Positions 32,883-46,739 of a stretch of 64,000 nucleotides of DNA are shown here, piece by piece (positions within the stretch are counted from its first letter, which is position 1; each line of letters begins with the position of its first letter). The position numbers and the translations under genes are program-made. The notes beneath the pieces were generated by a model that worked only from the letters and a program-made list of their open reading frames with translations, did no database searches and was not told the origin of the DNA. The stretch covers positions 38,241,571 through 38,305,570 of the forward strand of contig NC_067123.1 in assembly GCF_021347895.1 (NCBI RefSeq). Reading direction: 5' to 3'. The stretch comes from Acanthochromis polyacanthus (lineage: Eukaryota; Chordata; Actinopteri; Pomacentridae).

Positions 32883-33675
32883 AAATGATTCATTGCTGGG
32901 AGTCATTTAATCAGTATATTACAGATGTTAATAATTAAGTTAATCAATCTGTGTTAATAATTCAACCGATTAACAATATATGAACTGATAAGGCAGTGAA
33001 TGAGGGACGTACGTGTCAGAAAATGTGATGTACATCAGCTGTAGTACCTGAGTGCCCCACCAGACAGAGCCTCTTACAGTTTAATGACATGGAAGACTGC
33101 ATCCAGGCCATTCAGACTATAGCCAGTTCTGTGCTGGCAAATGAAAGAATCAACTTGTTAGAAAGATGCCATGTGACTTTCCGGTTTAGCAAGCTATCCC
33201 AGACTCGTGCTAATGCTAAGCTAGTATTTTTAACTGGTAACACAGGCTTCTAACGCGCAGAGACAGCAGGGCCCCGTTGACATTGTTGATACTTCCAACG
33301 ACATTAAAGTCAAAATGATAAAGTGTGTTGTGACGTTCTGTTTGAGTATGCATCCATTTGAGAAGTGGCAGTAAATACAGATGCACTGAGGAAGTTGGTG
33401 AGACATTGTTTGTGGACATATGTTCCAGCTAAGCAGTTGTTTCCAGCAGCTGGACTGATGTTACCAATGCATCATGTAAAACATACATGAGGATTATTTT
33501 AAATAAAACCGTTATGACTCGAGCCTGCCGTGGAGGGATTAATAACATCACAGAGAGTTTACTGTGGAAGAGTACAGCTTATTTAGAGTGTAATCTGGTG
33601 TTAGCTTTGTCTGTTGTTCAGATTCACAATGTAACTGAGCCAGTTTTGAGGCAAACATTAAATATCAGTGGTTAA

Positions 33676-33752
33676 AGCGTCTTTGGGTGACCAAAAAAGC
33701 GCTATATAATTTCGATGTAGTATTATCGTTATTATTGTTATTATTAAAATCA
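33676..33752 (+). mobile_element. SINE/MITE 3' tail with AT-rich microsatellite
   Basis: CGTCTTTGGGTGACCAAAAA followed by AGCGCTATATAATTTCGATG and a TATTATTATTA run is a common teleost non-autonomous element tail (GCGCTATATAA then TTA repeats). The head was not recognised. Confidence 0.5.
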
Positions 33753-34663
33753 ATTTATTCGTCATATGGGAAATGTACTGTTTTGTAATTAATTTAAATG
33801 AAAATTGTTCTTTCATGTTAACACTGCCAACCATCAATTAAGGATTAAAATACAAATAATTTGCATCCTTATTTCATATGCTTATAAACTAAATATTTCA
33901 TTTTTTCACCTGCTGTTGGAAAAAACAGGTAATTTAGCATAAAGAGCCACCAAATCAGCTTTTTTTCTTCCTCTCAGTACACAAGACTCTTCAACTCCTG
34001 GTATATCTGCTCATACTCAGTAGCGATTCCATACCACTGTGTCGTTTTGCATGAAGTAACGTGTCCAGGGATTGTCTGTGGCATTAAGTTAAGGTTAATA
34101 GTTGTGATGCAAAATTGATTATGTCTGCAAAGTCAGAAATTTGGGAATAGTTGTAACATTAGAAATAGATAAAAGGCTTGAAATTGTTTATGCGAGTTGA
34201 AAAGGTCACATCCATGTTAATATAAGAGACAACTGGGATTGTAGTTTCTGTTCCGTCTGCTGCTGGAGGGTGTGTGTGCCATCTGCATGCACGCTCACTG
34301 CAGCAGCGCTGCCAGGTTAAGAGAAGATTTTAAGCCCATGAGCCATTGGAAAAGTGCCTAACCTTCTCTAAAGCTATCAAAGCACATTGTCTTATTTCTG
34401 CTCCTTCTTTCGGCTCATTGTGCTCGGCTGCACGCTCTCTTTCACCCGCTTCTCTCTGTACTGGCAACTTTTGGGTGCATGATTTATTTTTATTCTAGAA
34501 TAAGCTAAAAATTGTAAGAAACACTCTGGTTAGCTGTGTGAACATCCTGATCAGCTGGACTGGAGAAAACTGGCAGCTCCAGCAGCTGGAAAGTTCTGCA
34601 GAATCTCTCCAAGCTCTTTGAAGAAGAAGAATGTCTTTGTACAGAGTACAATGAAACTGCTAT

Positions 34664-34833
34664 CACATACTGATGGGGGAAGCTGCCATGCAAGGCGTTA
34701 ACCACGGCTCGTCAGGAGCAGTTAGGGGTTCGGCGTCTTGCTCACCTTGACATGAGCTCTCCAGGCCAAGGATCAAACCGGCGACCCTCTGGTTGCAAGA
34801 CAGCCACTCTACCCACTGAGCCATGCCGCCCCA
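34664..34833 (-). mobile_element. tRNA-derived SINE, tail truncated (family of 43350-43619)
   Basis: Minus-strand head GGGGCGGCATGGCTCAGTGG then GTAGAGTGGC (A box) and GGTTTGATCC (B-box-like). It matches 43350-43619 over the tRNA-like and middle region. The tail that should follow the CCATCAGT part is absent at the left edge. Confidence 0.75.
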
Positions 34834-36535
34834 CTGAGGCACTGACATTCATGTATTACACAAGGAAAACATCCAGCGATCTTCATCTGCTTTTTAGTGC
34901 TAATTCGCAAACAACAGGAGTGTGATTTAACACCTGAAATGTCAGTAGTTTCACAGATGCCTTGTGCAGTTCTCCACTATCTCAAACAACACTTTGATAT
35001 CAGTTAACACCTCAAAAAGAATGTTTTAGTCTCTCTGACCGCTTTAATAATACAGTCTTTGCTGCTGAGAGTTTTTATGGGCTGTGAAAATGAAATCCCC
35101 CACCTCAGCTTTTTCAAAAGCCAGCAAATTAGCGGGGGTAGCAGCACTTCTGTGTGTGTTCTCCCTGTCTCTCTCTCTCTCACCCTGTCTTCCTCTTCTT
35201 CCATCTTTTCCACGCAGAAGAAACACGACTTCCATCTCAAAGTAGATTGGGCCATCCCAGGAACGGCTGCTGGCACAGCAACATGTGAGCTGGTGCCGCA
35301 GTTTGGGAAAATAAGTTGTGATTGATCTTCCTACCAGACACTTGGCTGGAGCTGTGATCCCTGCTTAAACCCGCTGACTGGCTGTCTAACGGCGTATAAA
35401 ATATTCAGCGTGGATGTGGTGTCCGGTTACCTGCAGTACAATGACTTTTAGTGGGCGTCCATCCCCAGTCATAATGTGCTGGCTGCTTAGACTTACATTA
35501 GCTCGTGTTGAATAGATTGGAGTTACCACACCAGCCTATTAGCCATTTCACAGCATATGTCCGTGCCAAAGATAATGACAGTTTTGGCTCCAGCCCTTTG
35601 TTTCTGTTCCAACGTTGCAGACCAGAGCTCGTCTCAGTCCGGTCATATCACAGCACTTTATGCAAGGATGCAAGAAAACTGACGGGTTTTGTACTTTCCT
35701 GAGCTGAATTTATTCGCTGCTTTCCCCTCAGCCAGGCAACTTGATGTCATGCCCTCGATGATTCCAGTCCGTGCCTCCCAACGGACTGGTGTCAGACATA
35801 GCAGGGAGGTGTGTGAATCTGAGGTGTGCTGCAGGTGTGAGACGGAGAGCGACAGATGTGTTCCAGGGCACCCGGGGCGAGTGTAGATGAGCTGCAGCAG
35901 GCATCGGGACGCCACCGGCTGGTACTACCAAAGGCACACAAACAACCCACCTTCATACTCGATTTAGCTGTTATTTGAATCTCATTTATTTTAGAGAGCT
36001 TTGCAGTGCCACTTGTATTAAATTTCTGCTGACAATTTAAACATCAACAAGATGCTGTTTATGTGACATGACTGAGTCTTATTTCTTCATTCCGGGTTAT
36101 CCTCTTTGCAGTGGATAATGCGAGGGAGGTTGGGCATTCAGCTTTTCAGCAAAGCTATTCCAGACTGCTGTTTGAGAGCACGACAAAGGGCAATGTACAG
36201 AAGGAAGGTTAAAAGCAGCAGTCGATTCATTCGCGCTGAATTGAGGCTGCTAATGCCCCAGTTTTTAGCCCCCCAATTTGCCTGTCAGCCAAGGCGGCAG
36301 GTGGGGCTGTTCTGAAAGCGTTGGCAAGATTGTCACCTACCAAGAGGAGCTTGTCAGCAGCCTGCAGGCCACATGACTTACAGATGCCTTAAAGCAGGAT
36401 AATGGCACTGAGAGGTAGCCCAGGTAGTTAGGGTGATGAATTGCCTCTCCTGCACGTTCAGAGCGGGGTTTGTGAGCTCCACCTGCACATTTTAGGCTTC
36501 ACGGTATGTGTGGGGTCAGTTGAGTATTTAACTTT

Positions 36536-36680
36536 ACATTTAATTACGTGACGCTGGGAGAGGCTTCAGCACGGTCCGCTGCTTGCACGAGGCACAGAAC
36601 AATACCGCCCGGGCTATTATTCATTACAAATTACCTTGAACTGGTCCTCTGCCCCACCTTTCTGCACCGCAGTCTTCTCA
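36536..36680. promoter_or_regulatory. candidate conserved non-coding element
   Basis: Unique sequence with TTTAATTACGTGACGCTGGG and GGGCTATTATTCATTACAAA (homeodomain-type ATTA cores and an ACGTGAC CREB/bHLH-like word). No repeat or coding pattern. Judged by eye only. Confidence 0.25.
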
Positions 36681-39325
36681 CACATTTTGGCAGCCGTTTG
36701 CTAACGAGATTTTAAGAGCATTGTCCTCTGACAGCCCAGAACACTGTGTTCCAGCTTTTCGCTCTTTGTTTAAAGCTTCAGAGTTTGATTTTGCTCTCTT
36801 CCAACTTTCAAACATCTCCACATGTGTGACCTAGATGGCGGTGTGTTCAGTATTATGCCATTTAATCACTCAGCAGTGGTGGACTTCCACGGTTTAACTC
36901 AGTTACAGTTTAATTTCATTCTATAGTAAAAAAAATATGTTTAAAAAAAACTCCTAAATTAGAAAACACCAAATGAACATTCGCCACTCCAGATAATTTG
37001 CATTCTACTCGGCATGGCGCTGAAATGAGGTACCTTCATGTTTACTTGTTGTGACATCTTTATGTTTGTTTGAAGGACAGTTTGCACTCATCGCTGAAGG
37101 AGTAGAGATGTGGGCGTTCTCCTCGCAGCTGCTGAACGCTGAAATGCAACACCGTTATTATTTGCACAGGACTGTACCACCTTTTCTCTTCGAGCGAGTG
37201 TTTTGTTTGTTGGCTTTGAGAACGTTCCTTCAAAGATTTCCAGTGACGCTGTTGGCAGGTGTTGTTTTGAGGAAAAATAAGGCTGGCTCCACTAAAGGGA
37301 TTCTGTAACTGACTGTATGTTTATCCTTGTTATAAAGCTGACTTTTATGGTGTACTTCAGCAAATATATCTCAGGAAGTGCAGATGGATATTGTCACATC
37401 GCAGACGTTTTTGCGTTGGTTTTCCCTGTGTTGATCTAATATGTCTTGATGTAAATGTCCAAATTGCATCATGTCTTATGCTCTATCCGCTACTGGAGCA
37501 GATCTTGGAGTGGGGCCCAAAAACAAACCTCGATAGCAGAGCTAAATTTATCCCCTGTGCTCTCATCTACAGAAAATGCTACAGGAAGCACTTCACTCCG
37601 GTGTGTGTCTTGCAGAGTGGAAGTGCGTGGTTGATGCAGCTTTTGTCGAGCTGTTTCTTCTGTGTTGTCACGGGCGCTTTGATGGGATTGTTGTTCCGTG
37701 ACCACCCAGCCTGCAGAACCCATCCATCCGGGGGAAAAACAGACGGAGCGACGTGTCCGCTTAACAAACACAAGGCTGTAATTGACGGCCCTCCCTTTGA
37801 ATGCCTGTGCGAGGGCGCTCCCTTTCGTGTTCCCCTATAGCGGCTGTTCTGTGCATCAGTGTGGAGCTGGTCAGCAGCAAGTCTTCATGTTTTGCGCTTC
37901 CCCAGCAGCACCACTGAGACATCCCATCACCCCCCCATGTCACTGAACTGACACATGTCAGACGAGCGATATTGGCTACGCTTCACTTGGTGCAAATTTC
38001 TAGTTTTAGTGCTGTTGCATGTAAAAGACAAACAATGGACGGCTCTCGAATGCAGAAACTTGAACAGACATGATGGAAATGTTTCAGAGAATTGCCCTCT
38101 AATCAGCCTTTCTGTTTTCATCGTTGTGTAGGATCCGACAGCTTTTACCACACACCGACTCAGAGTGCACTGAAAGAAGGAAAAATGGTAGTTACTGGAC
38201 GCAGCTCAACTTCAGTAATCACAGATGGGGCAGAGCGACTGTTATGCTAGCCTATATTGTGATTTATTTTATTTATTTCACTGTTGAGGACGATGTCAGA
38301 GAAGACTGCTGCTCAGAAGGGCATCAAAACTCTCCAAGTTTAGTCAATAAGCATCAGAGCTTGCACAGCATTTTTTTCAGAACAACTTAGCGGTAACTGT
38401 ACTTGAGTTTATTCTCTCCTGAAAGAGGTTCTAGATGGGTAGTTGTTACCGTCAGAGCATGCACAAAGGTCCAGACTGCGATGGAAATGACTGAAGGTGA
38501 GATCAACAGGTATAGCTGATGCATGTGCAACACCAATCATAACCCTTTAAACCCTTTTTTTTGGGGCTTTTTTGCTTCTGTCTAATTTTAACAAGACAAT
38601 AACCATAAGTGGCAACATTAAAAAGATTGTATTCAACATTAAAAGGTTACTGTGCAAAAAAAATGCAATCTAAAGTACATCTTAAAAAAGCATTTCCTGT
38701 TTCAGTGACAGAAGTATTGCACAAATATTGACCAAACTGTCTAAGTGAAGACTGTTTAAGGATGTTGTCCCTCACAGTGTGATTTCATCGGCAACAAAGA
38801 TTCTTCCTCGTCTGATTCACAGGAAACCTACCCAGGAAGTAGTCTGATTCTTAGAACCTGTGAGCGTTTACAGCCCCATCTTCATTCCAAATCTGGACCA
38901 AATACAGCACCTAATCTTTGTTCTAAGCTAAGATGAGCTTTTTATGCACAATGCAAGAACACAAAAATACTGAAAGGCACATTCAGTAACATTCAGCTTT
39001 TTGAAAAAATCTTCTCGGTTTTTTGTTTGAAGCCAAAGCAGCTGCTCACTTGCAGCTCCTTTTAGTTTCACCATCACAACAGGAACAAGAAACCACTTTA
39101 CTCCATCCCACTCCTCACAATGTTTCAATCCCATAGTCCAGTCTGATTTTTGTTTTTTTTAGTCTGGTTGCTGGAAGTAGAGCTCATTTCCAGCACGTGT
39201 TGCTGTTGAACGGGGGACTGTTCAAGAACAACACATGCTCTCTGTGGGTACATTTTTCATTGCAATATAAAGTCATGCCCCTCTGTGGAACCAGCCTAAT
39301 CCTGACTAGAAGTAGAAACAACTCA

Positions 39326-39412
39326 AAAGATTCCAGGCCAATGCCGGAATGCAAACCGGGGATTTTCCAGCTGCAAGGCGACAGTGCTAACCACCGAGCT
39401 ACTGCGCAGCCC
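39326..39412 (-). mobile_element. SINE head fragment (family of 18589-18927)
   Basis: The minus strand reads GGGCTGCGCAGTAGCTCGGT, GGTTAGCACTGTCGCCTTGC and CCCCGGTTTGCATTCCGGC, the tRNA-like head of the GGCTGCACAGTGGTTAGCAC SINE. The body after GCCTGGAATCTTTT is missing. Confidence 0.7.
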
Positions 39413-41569
39413 ATGCCATTAATCATTAAATTTAAAAAAAAAAACTGAAGTTACATTTATTTATTTATCTTCCAAAAATTGAGAAAAAACTTGGAACCAA
39501 CAGATGGTACAAAAACTGGAGAAAAAAATGAGGGCTTTACAACATATTTTACTACTTAAATGTTTAATTTGTAGCCATACTTGTATCCTCTCTGCTCTGT
39601 GTAAACACAGCCTGCAGTTCAACCGAATACTCCCTGAACTTTGGTTACTCTCTGCTCAGCCACTTATGGATTCATGCTTGTGGCAAATGCAGATTTTATT
39701 TATTTTAGTCTTTACAGAATCTGGTCAAAGGAGATGGTTTATTCTTTGCTTTTTTTTTTTTTTTAACTATGACAAGTCGAATAATGTGATTTTGATGAAA
39801 TATCCTGATTTTAAGCATAGAGGTGGTTAGTTTTTCTGATAACTGGAGGGCATGGCATAGATGAGTAAAAAAATCCAATGGTTCTTTTTGTTTTTTACAG
39901 TTTCAGGCTGTGATAAATGGTGTAAGTTTGGTAGTTTTTTTTCCATTTTTGGATGGGATAATATTGTTTTTAAACAAGGTTAAAGTAGAGCTCATTTCAA
40001 GGAGAAAGTAGAGGAGTTATACAAATATCTGCTTGCTCTGACGGTCTTGTGGTTTGTTTGTGGTTGCTGTAGATGATTTTTTTTGGTCAGTCAACGCTGG
40101 AAAATAGGCTCAGTCTCACTGCTCTTCCTTTTCTCCTTCACGTCGGCTTTGAAGTGGTCCTTGATGCCCTCTGGATGATGTGGGGCGGAAGTGGGGCAGA
40201 GGGAACAGAGAGGATCTGTGCTTATCATACATCCCTGTCCTCTTACTGACAGCAGTCGGCATGCAGCTCTGTGGGCGAGCACACCTGCATACAGAAAAGA
40301 GAAGAAAGGAGGAGTGAGAGAAACAGTGGTAGGATGGTAGGAGGCGGAGAGAGAGAGAAGAAATTAATGCCTGCCAGGCATTCAAACCGAGGGAGGTTTT
40401 GGTGCTGAAGCCAAAGAGATTTCATTGTTCCAAAAACTGCTTCATCAGTTTGTTTGTGTGTGCGCGCGTGTACATGTGTAATATCTGTGCTTTCTGCTTT
40501 TATGGAGGGAGGATAGGGTTGATTTATTATTTTGTCGTCCAGGTTAAATTGAATGTCTCCTGCAGCTGATAGACTACTTACAGCGGAGCCCATTTAATAA
40601 GATCAGCTGCTTAAAGCATCTCTGAAGCATTACTGAATAGTTAAAATAGCTCCGCTCAGCTTATTCTTCAGTAATTTTTCTCCTTTCAGTTTAATCCCTC
40701 GAACGTTTTTGCAGAAATTCCCTGGAAACTCACGGTTTAGCGTGAGCAGTAAAGCTAGGTAGATGGCTAGGAGCTGGCTTAATCAAATAAATCCCAAAAG
40801 CAGACGTAAATGTGAATGTCAAGTAGCTCCAGACACGCTGTGGAGGTTTGTTTATGATGTGGCTGTTCGGGTTCTGTACCCAGTGTGCTGGTTATCTGTT
40901 ATATTTAGTTGCCATTGCATGTTTCATATCAAGATTTCCCTGTTTAATTCTCCCTGTGTTGTCATGCCCATTGGCCGGATCCGTGGTTTAGATGATTGGC
41001 TAGCAGTCAGTTTGGCATCTCTCAAATGCCTTGTGTTCTGTGTCATTTAGATTCTGTTATGTCTTCATTGGAGCCCTTTTTCCTCTTCTCATTTCAACCA
41101 GCGATTTCTACAAGCCTCTTGCATATTTTTTTTTTGTATCGCACATGTGAATCTGTTAATGTAGTTGGTCTATTTCAGTCTTTTATCGCTATGCAAATAA
41201 GCCCAGCCCCTAAAGCTAATCTCACATGATGTTATTGCACCTCCTAGAAAGGCTTACGTGGCCTCTGCCTCTTCTCACCGCTCTGTTTTGTAGATATCCC
41301 GTCTCTTTGGAATACTGATATACTCTAGCGGTCTGTTTGTTTTTGTTTTCCGTCTGTCCCCTGAGTTTACATGGCTTTGTTCTGCGTATTTTGATTCCCT
41401 CTCTCATAGACAGGAAAGTTTTGGAATTGAAAGTACTTTTGCTGTTGCCCTCCACTAAGAGGCTGGCCTCAGAACTTAAGTTGGTCCCTGAGGGCTCATA
41501 CGGTAGCTTCCTGTAGCGCTTAAGAATTTAAGTTTTTCTAATGGGAAGCATGTAACTGAGGCTTGTACT

Positions 41570-41880
41570 TAGCGCTGCAGCTAATGACTATTTCCATTAT
41601 TGATATGCTGAGTGTATTGTCAAGTATTTGCTGTATAAAATGTCTGAAAATATGCGAGTCAGAATTTCTCAGAACTCGAGGTGATGCGTTCCAACGGCTT
41701 ATTTTTCTGCATGACCTTCCAGAATCAGCAAATACTCGGTTTACTGCCATCTGAGTGTCGGAAAAGAATCAAATGCGTGTTTAATGCTTGCAGTTCGGAG
41801 GCTGGAACGAGCAAACTTTAAATTCTTGTTTAAAAATGACTAGAACTAAGTGTACGAAATGGTAATCAGCAAGTTTTTTA
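41570..41880 (+). mobile_element. degenerate hAT-like ancient repeat
   Basis: GCGCTGCAGCTAATGACTAT followed by TTCCATTATTGATATGCTGA, TATAAAATGTCTGAAAATAT and later TTGTTTAAAAATGACTAGAA follows, with many substitutions, the widespread fish repeat that begins GGCTGCAACTAACGATTATT and contains TATAAAATGTCAGAAAAT. Family recognition is from memory. Confidence 0.55.
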
Positions 41881-43257
41881 TGATCCAATTGAGGATTTTT
41901 CCCGAAAGTTTGGACTGCTGTGCAACTTGCATTAAACAGGACGATTGCTGTTGAAGAGACAGGTGTGATTATATGAGGAGAAAGGTGGGATGAAAACAGC
42001 ACATTTTCAGCATAGCAGTTACTATTTGATAGTCACCTGCTCTCAGTGTTCAGAGTAAATACTGATTGACTTGCCGAATGTCTCTATGTTGTTTTGAAAA
42101 TGATTAGCCCATGGTATAATGCATCTCTGCCCATTGTGTGTCTGCCAGTGGGCTTCTTTCCATTTTGGCAGCGCCCCATCTCTTGTTTTTGTTGTGCAGA
42201 TGTGTCCATTGTTCGGCTCTCGTGTTTCCCTTCGTTCTCATCGGCCCTTTGAGAGGCGATGACTTTATTGTCGCGGCCCAGCCACTCTCAAGCCCACCTG
42301 GTGTGGCATTACGGATCATTACGGTCCGAGGCCACGGCTTTGTTTCAGGTCAGGAGAACGGCTGACAGCCGGGCGAGGACTCGAGAGCCACACAAGTTCT
42401 TTCTGCTGTTGCAGGGCCCGGACGAGAGGAGCAGTCGAAGGGATGAGGGGGTGGAAGAGGGCTCACGGCAAGAGGACGAGAAATGACAGATGGACGAATG
42501 GAGGGGTGTCGAGCAGGACACCTGGACAGCTGGAATGGGTTGTCAATCTTTGACTGGCTGCAGAAAAAAACGAGCCAGTCAGGCGGCTGTCATATCACCA
42601 GGGTTATCAAGGAGAGCAGCTGGCAGGTTGTCTGGGCGAGCCACACCAGCTATCAAACAAGGTGGAGGGTGGGTCCAGGAAAAGCGGAAATGAGCATATT
42701 TGTGGATTATATTATGCGTAGCTTGCAGCTGGACGCAGGAACAGGAAATACAAAAACACAGGTCTGCCGCAGGTCTTTTTTGCAACGTCCCTCCTGCAGT
42801 TTCCTGGCCAGCTAGCTCACTTTTAAAGCATTCTCTGATGAATTAAGCATTAAAAACTCCTGTTAAGAGCAACAGAAATGCATCTGAGAGATTTGAGCGT
42901 GTTTGTAGAAGGTTTATTTTGAATTACTGCTGCGTTAACCACGTACTTGGACTGCCTAAGCTCCCTATTCCATTGTCCCGATAACTCAAGATTATCTCTG
43001 TCTGCGTAGCTCGTTTCTGCTGTCGTCTGAAATGGATGACAGTTCAGGATCTCCGCGTGGCAAAGGTGAAATTTCTGCTAAACAGGAAAAGGGAGAGAAA
43101 TCGAGATGGAAATTAATCATCTGAAAAAAAATTAATCACCAAAGTTAAAAGCCCATAAAAATCCATTATAGACATTTAACACCCAGAAGACAGCTTAACC
43201 CCTGCAAGGATGGACCTTTAGAGCTGCTCCTTTAGGATGTGGAATTTATCACGTCAG

Positions 43258-43748
43258 CAGGTTTACTACAATATCTTTACAAATAACTTTCAATTTCAGT
43301 TTGACTCAATTGTATATTTAATATTTAGAAGAATTTTTCTGTAAAAATGGTAAATGGTCTGTATTTATATAGCGCTTTACTATACCTGCAAGGTACCCAA
43401 AGCGCTTTACATGATACATCACATTCACCCATTCACACACACATTCACACACTGATGGCGGAAGTTGCCATGCAAGGCGCTAACCACGACCCCATCAGGA
43501 GCAATTCGGGGTTAGGTGTCTTGCTCAGGGACACCTCGAACACGACGGGGCGAGGATCGGACCGGCAACCCTTTGGTTGCAAGACGGCCACTCTACCCAC
43601 TGAGCCATGCCGCCCCGGCAAAATGACATGTGGTGTTTAGTTATTGACGGCCGTGTTGATTTTAGGCCTAAAAACAGCAAAAAAAAAAAAAGTCAACTAT
43701 GATACCTGTCAACTATGTTCCAAAAACTCCTGGAAGTATATATTGACC
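43258..43748 (-). mobile_element. MITE copy interrupted by a SINE
   Basis: The segments 43258-43349 and 43620-43748 together match 16318-16504 (TTTACTACAATATCTTTA ... ATATTTAGAAGAAT, then ACATGTGGTG, TTTTAGGCCTAAAAACAGCA, AGTCAACTATGATAC). The interruption is the SINE at 43350-43619. Confidence 0.8.
43350..43619 (-). mobile_element. tRNA-derived SINE nested in a MITE
   Basis: The minus strand begins GGGGCGGCATGGCTCAGTGG and GTAGAGTGGC (A box TGGCTCAGTGGGTAGAG), followed by GGTTGCCGGTCCGATCC (B-box-like). The 3' part has AAAGCGCTTTGGGTACC and GCGCTATATAAATACAGACC, and ends in ATTTACC. It is flanked by AAAATG at 43344-43349 and 43620-43625, a target-site duplication. It is a member of the abundant teleost repeat that opens TGGTAAATGGACTGTATTTA on the opposite strand. 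Confidence 0.85.
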
Positions 43749-44009
43749 AGCTTAAAGTTCTGCAGAATAAATGGTGTAGCTGCTTTAAATGACAGGTAGG
43801 TGCTGTCACAGGATGATCTACAGCTTAGAGATGTTGGCTTGGCCCACCCTAACCGTATTTCTGCTGAACTTTTTTGCTCATTTTTGAATTAATCGGGAGT
43901 TAGGAGGAGACACCTGCTTGCCAAGATACTGACAGTCGGCGCCACCACAATGAGATTTAAAGGTACTTTTCCAAAAACCCTTGGCTGATGCAATTTAGGG
44001 TTTGCCCAT

Positions 44010-44010
<1 letters not shown>

Positions 44011-44051
<41 letters not shown>

Positions 44052-44130
44052 GGGGGGTATTCGGATACCAAATTGATATCCAGATAGTGCCTTAGCGAAC
44101 GAATATTCGGGATATTCGGGTCCAGCCCTA
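44011..44130 (-). mobile_element. hAT-like MITE end with (TA)n
   Basis: On the minus strand the sequence starts TAGGGCTGGACCCGAATATC then CCGAATATTCG and proceeds to a (TA)n tract at about 44012-44049. The TAGGGCTGGACCCGAATA start is typical of a fish hAT-like MITE. The other terminus was not found. Confidence 0.5.
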
Positions 44131-46739
44131 TTGTATACTAGTAGAAATTTCACTTTGCATTTGCCTTTGTGTTCATGAAAGGCCACACAGATACTTTGGT
44201 TTCTTTTATCGCCAAAATCCTTTTAGTATCATTAGCAAAGCACCTGCCTTCCACTATCATTTCAGTGAAAATCTGAGTGACAGAATAAATTCTAAGTAGG
44301 TCTGATGATCTTAAATTGTGAGAAATCTGACTTTTCACATCAGCTTTTCAAAAGAATCTGACAGATTGTGTCGTTAAATACCAGTGCTGTTCCTACTTTC
44401 CTTCTCCACGTGAACTTAGCAGAAGCATGATCGGTTGTGGAAGATTGTAAGCATTTTAGAGGTATAACTCATTTTGTAAACAAAGGAGAGCATGTCTGAC
44501 AAAGAATAGTGGGGAGTCGAACAGCATCCCTAATGAAGCGTCAAAGCTGCAGCGATAGGAATCACTACTAGCAGTCAGAAACAGAGAATTAAATTAGAGT
44601 GAAAACAAGATGCAGAGATTTGTGCGTCGGGTCTTTAGCTTTGAGATGGAGTGACGGGCTTTGTTTCCAGGCAACTGCATGAGTTCAACTAAATCTGTGG
44701 GGAGAGCTGTGGTTCAGATTGTGGGTCATGCTTTAACTCAATTTTATCCATCAAGTACCATTTCACAACATAAATCACCTCAAGTAGCAAAGTCACAACC
44801 TCTCAATATTCAGTTACAGAGAGACGCCCGAAAACTCAGACAGCTGGACGTGATTCTGCCCTGAAAGATCATCATATAATGATCATCATGTGATCTTTTG
44901 GCCAGATCATCCACCCCTAAATGTGAGTGCTTGCTGAGAGCAGGTTTTCCCTCGTGGAATCTGTGGGCATCGCTGGCATGCAGCTAACCTGCTGCTATAA
45001 AAAGTCTAAGGAGCGCTTTGAGCATTGCATGACTCATCATGGCTCCAGGCAACCCACAGCAGGCATCAGTGCACTTGCAGGCCATTAGATAAACAGTTTG
45101 TTTCGCCCTTAAGACATCTCCAATTGAAAAAGCAACCGTTCTGTATTCTAGTGAAAGATTATAGAATTATCAGATTGCAGATGCCCCTATTTGACAGCCT
45201 GACATGGCAAGGGCGCTGTATAAATAGTGGAATATAAATTTAAAAGATGAAGAGACGCTTTAGCTCAGCCTGGATCACAGTGGAGTTTGCAGACACTCTG
45301 AGATTCCTTCTCTTTAGAAACGCACAAAAAGGGAACCCTACTGTTTTTTGTGTTGGCGTCCACACCTCTGCAACAAGTAGAGGTCTTTAAATTAGTTTGT
45401 GCGACGTATTGTCTGGCCACATCTGCAAGCAACAGCGTAGCTCCTCCAAACCGCCTTCAAAGGCAGGCTGAAAAACACGCCATCTCAGAGAAGGGCGAGA
45501 TGTGATGATGGTTCACAAGGGGATAACAGCCCACACTTTTGAGCTCTCTTGGAGAGAGAGTGCTAAGAGAGAATTTCAAATCCTGCCTGCTTTGTGTGCT
45601 TCACACTTCTGGCCAGTTGCTACAAGAACACAGCTTTCCCAATATTGTGGACAACATCCTGGAGCCCATCTTGTGCTATAGGCTTTCTTTTACGTATTTT
45701 GTACTTCTACACTGAAATAACCATATTGTGTTGTATATATTGTATCGTGAATATTTATGGGCAGGGATACTGTACACCACGACTTTATAAAATATGAAAA
45801 TTCAAGCTTTATCTTTTCTCGCAATTAAGGCTTCAATTCATACGGATTCAAAGAGATGTCAGCTTCAAAATGTTAGTCTTGTCTTGCAGCATTTCAGTCT
45901 GCAGAGACACAAGTCTGCCTACTCATTTTGCCTTTTTATGGCGCCTCCTCCTGATCCAGCCAAGTCTTCAGAACAGATTTTCTGAAATTAATAAATAAAG
46001 CGGGTTTCTCCCACCCAGCTCAACAACAAATGTGTCTCTGTAGCATCCCAAGAGCAGAGGGGCTTTTCCTTCCAAAATCTAATCGTTGACCGAAGCAGCA
46101 CAGTAACTGCATCTAGGTTTCCTAATCTCAGGGAGGATTGAGTGCAGTCAAGCCCTCCGTTTGATTGTTCCCCGTTTTGTGAAGCGGTTCGTGCTTGACG
46201 GGCGAGGCAAGACAACTGTTCTTGGACTCCATAGTTATTGAGTCACCGCAGCAGTTTGGCCGTCAAACTCAATATTTTTCCCTGAGTCAGCCACCATATG
46301 GATGTCGTCTTGATGCCAACGTGTCCCTCACATCTGTTTTGTCAGGAGGAAAACCGGTGAAGATACACCGTCTTCTGAGATGACAGAGTGAACAGGTTGT
46401 ACGTTCTCCACGCAGGACGCTCAAAGTTTCATTTGGACTTGCATCTGAGGAAAGGAGGATTGAGCTGTCAGTGCTGTTTAGTTTTTATGCCCCTTGTTCA
46501 AGCACAATTTTGGTCGGCTTCCAAACTACAAATTCGACAATGGTACGCCACTACAGTTGGACAGCAAAGGCTTTAAAATAAAATATCAGCAATGGCCCCA
46601 AAATGAACAGTGACGGTTAGATTAGTAGATCAAAGTCTTACGTTAAATAGTTGATGTAGTTTTTTTGCAAGAAACCTCTTGTAATGCATGAGTTTTTTTC
46701 TTTTACTTTTTCTTCAGAAGAAATGCATTTTTGAGGCCC

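Noticed and set aside
35059..35325. Exon-like stretch after a long pyrimidine tract ending TTTCCACGCAG
   Set aside because: The sequence after the AG does not encode the expected STT3B continuation and hits a stop soon in one frame; no matching donor was seen.
37391..37840. 149-codon frame in the stt3b intron
   Set aside because: The product resembles nothing I know and has neither a convincing start context nor splice signals. A chance frame is more likely.
43561..43619. Possible tRNA gene on the minus strand (A and B box-like motifs)
   Set aside because: The stretch belongs to a SINE with a long non-tRNA body and a target duplication, and no full cloverleaf with anticodon arm could be drawn.
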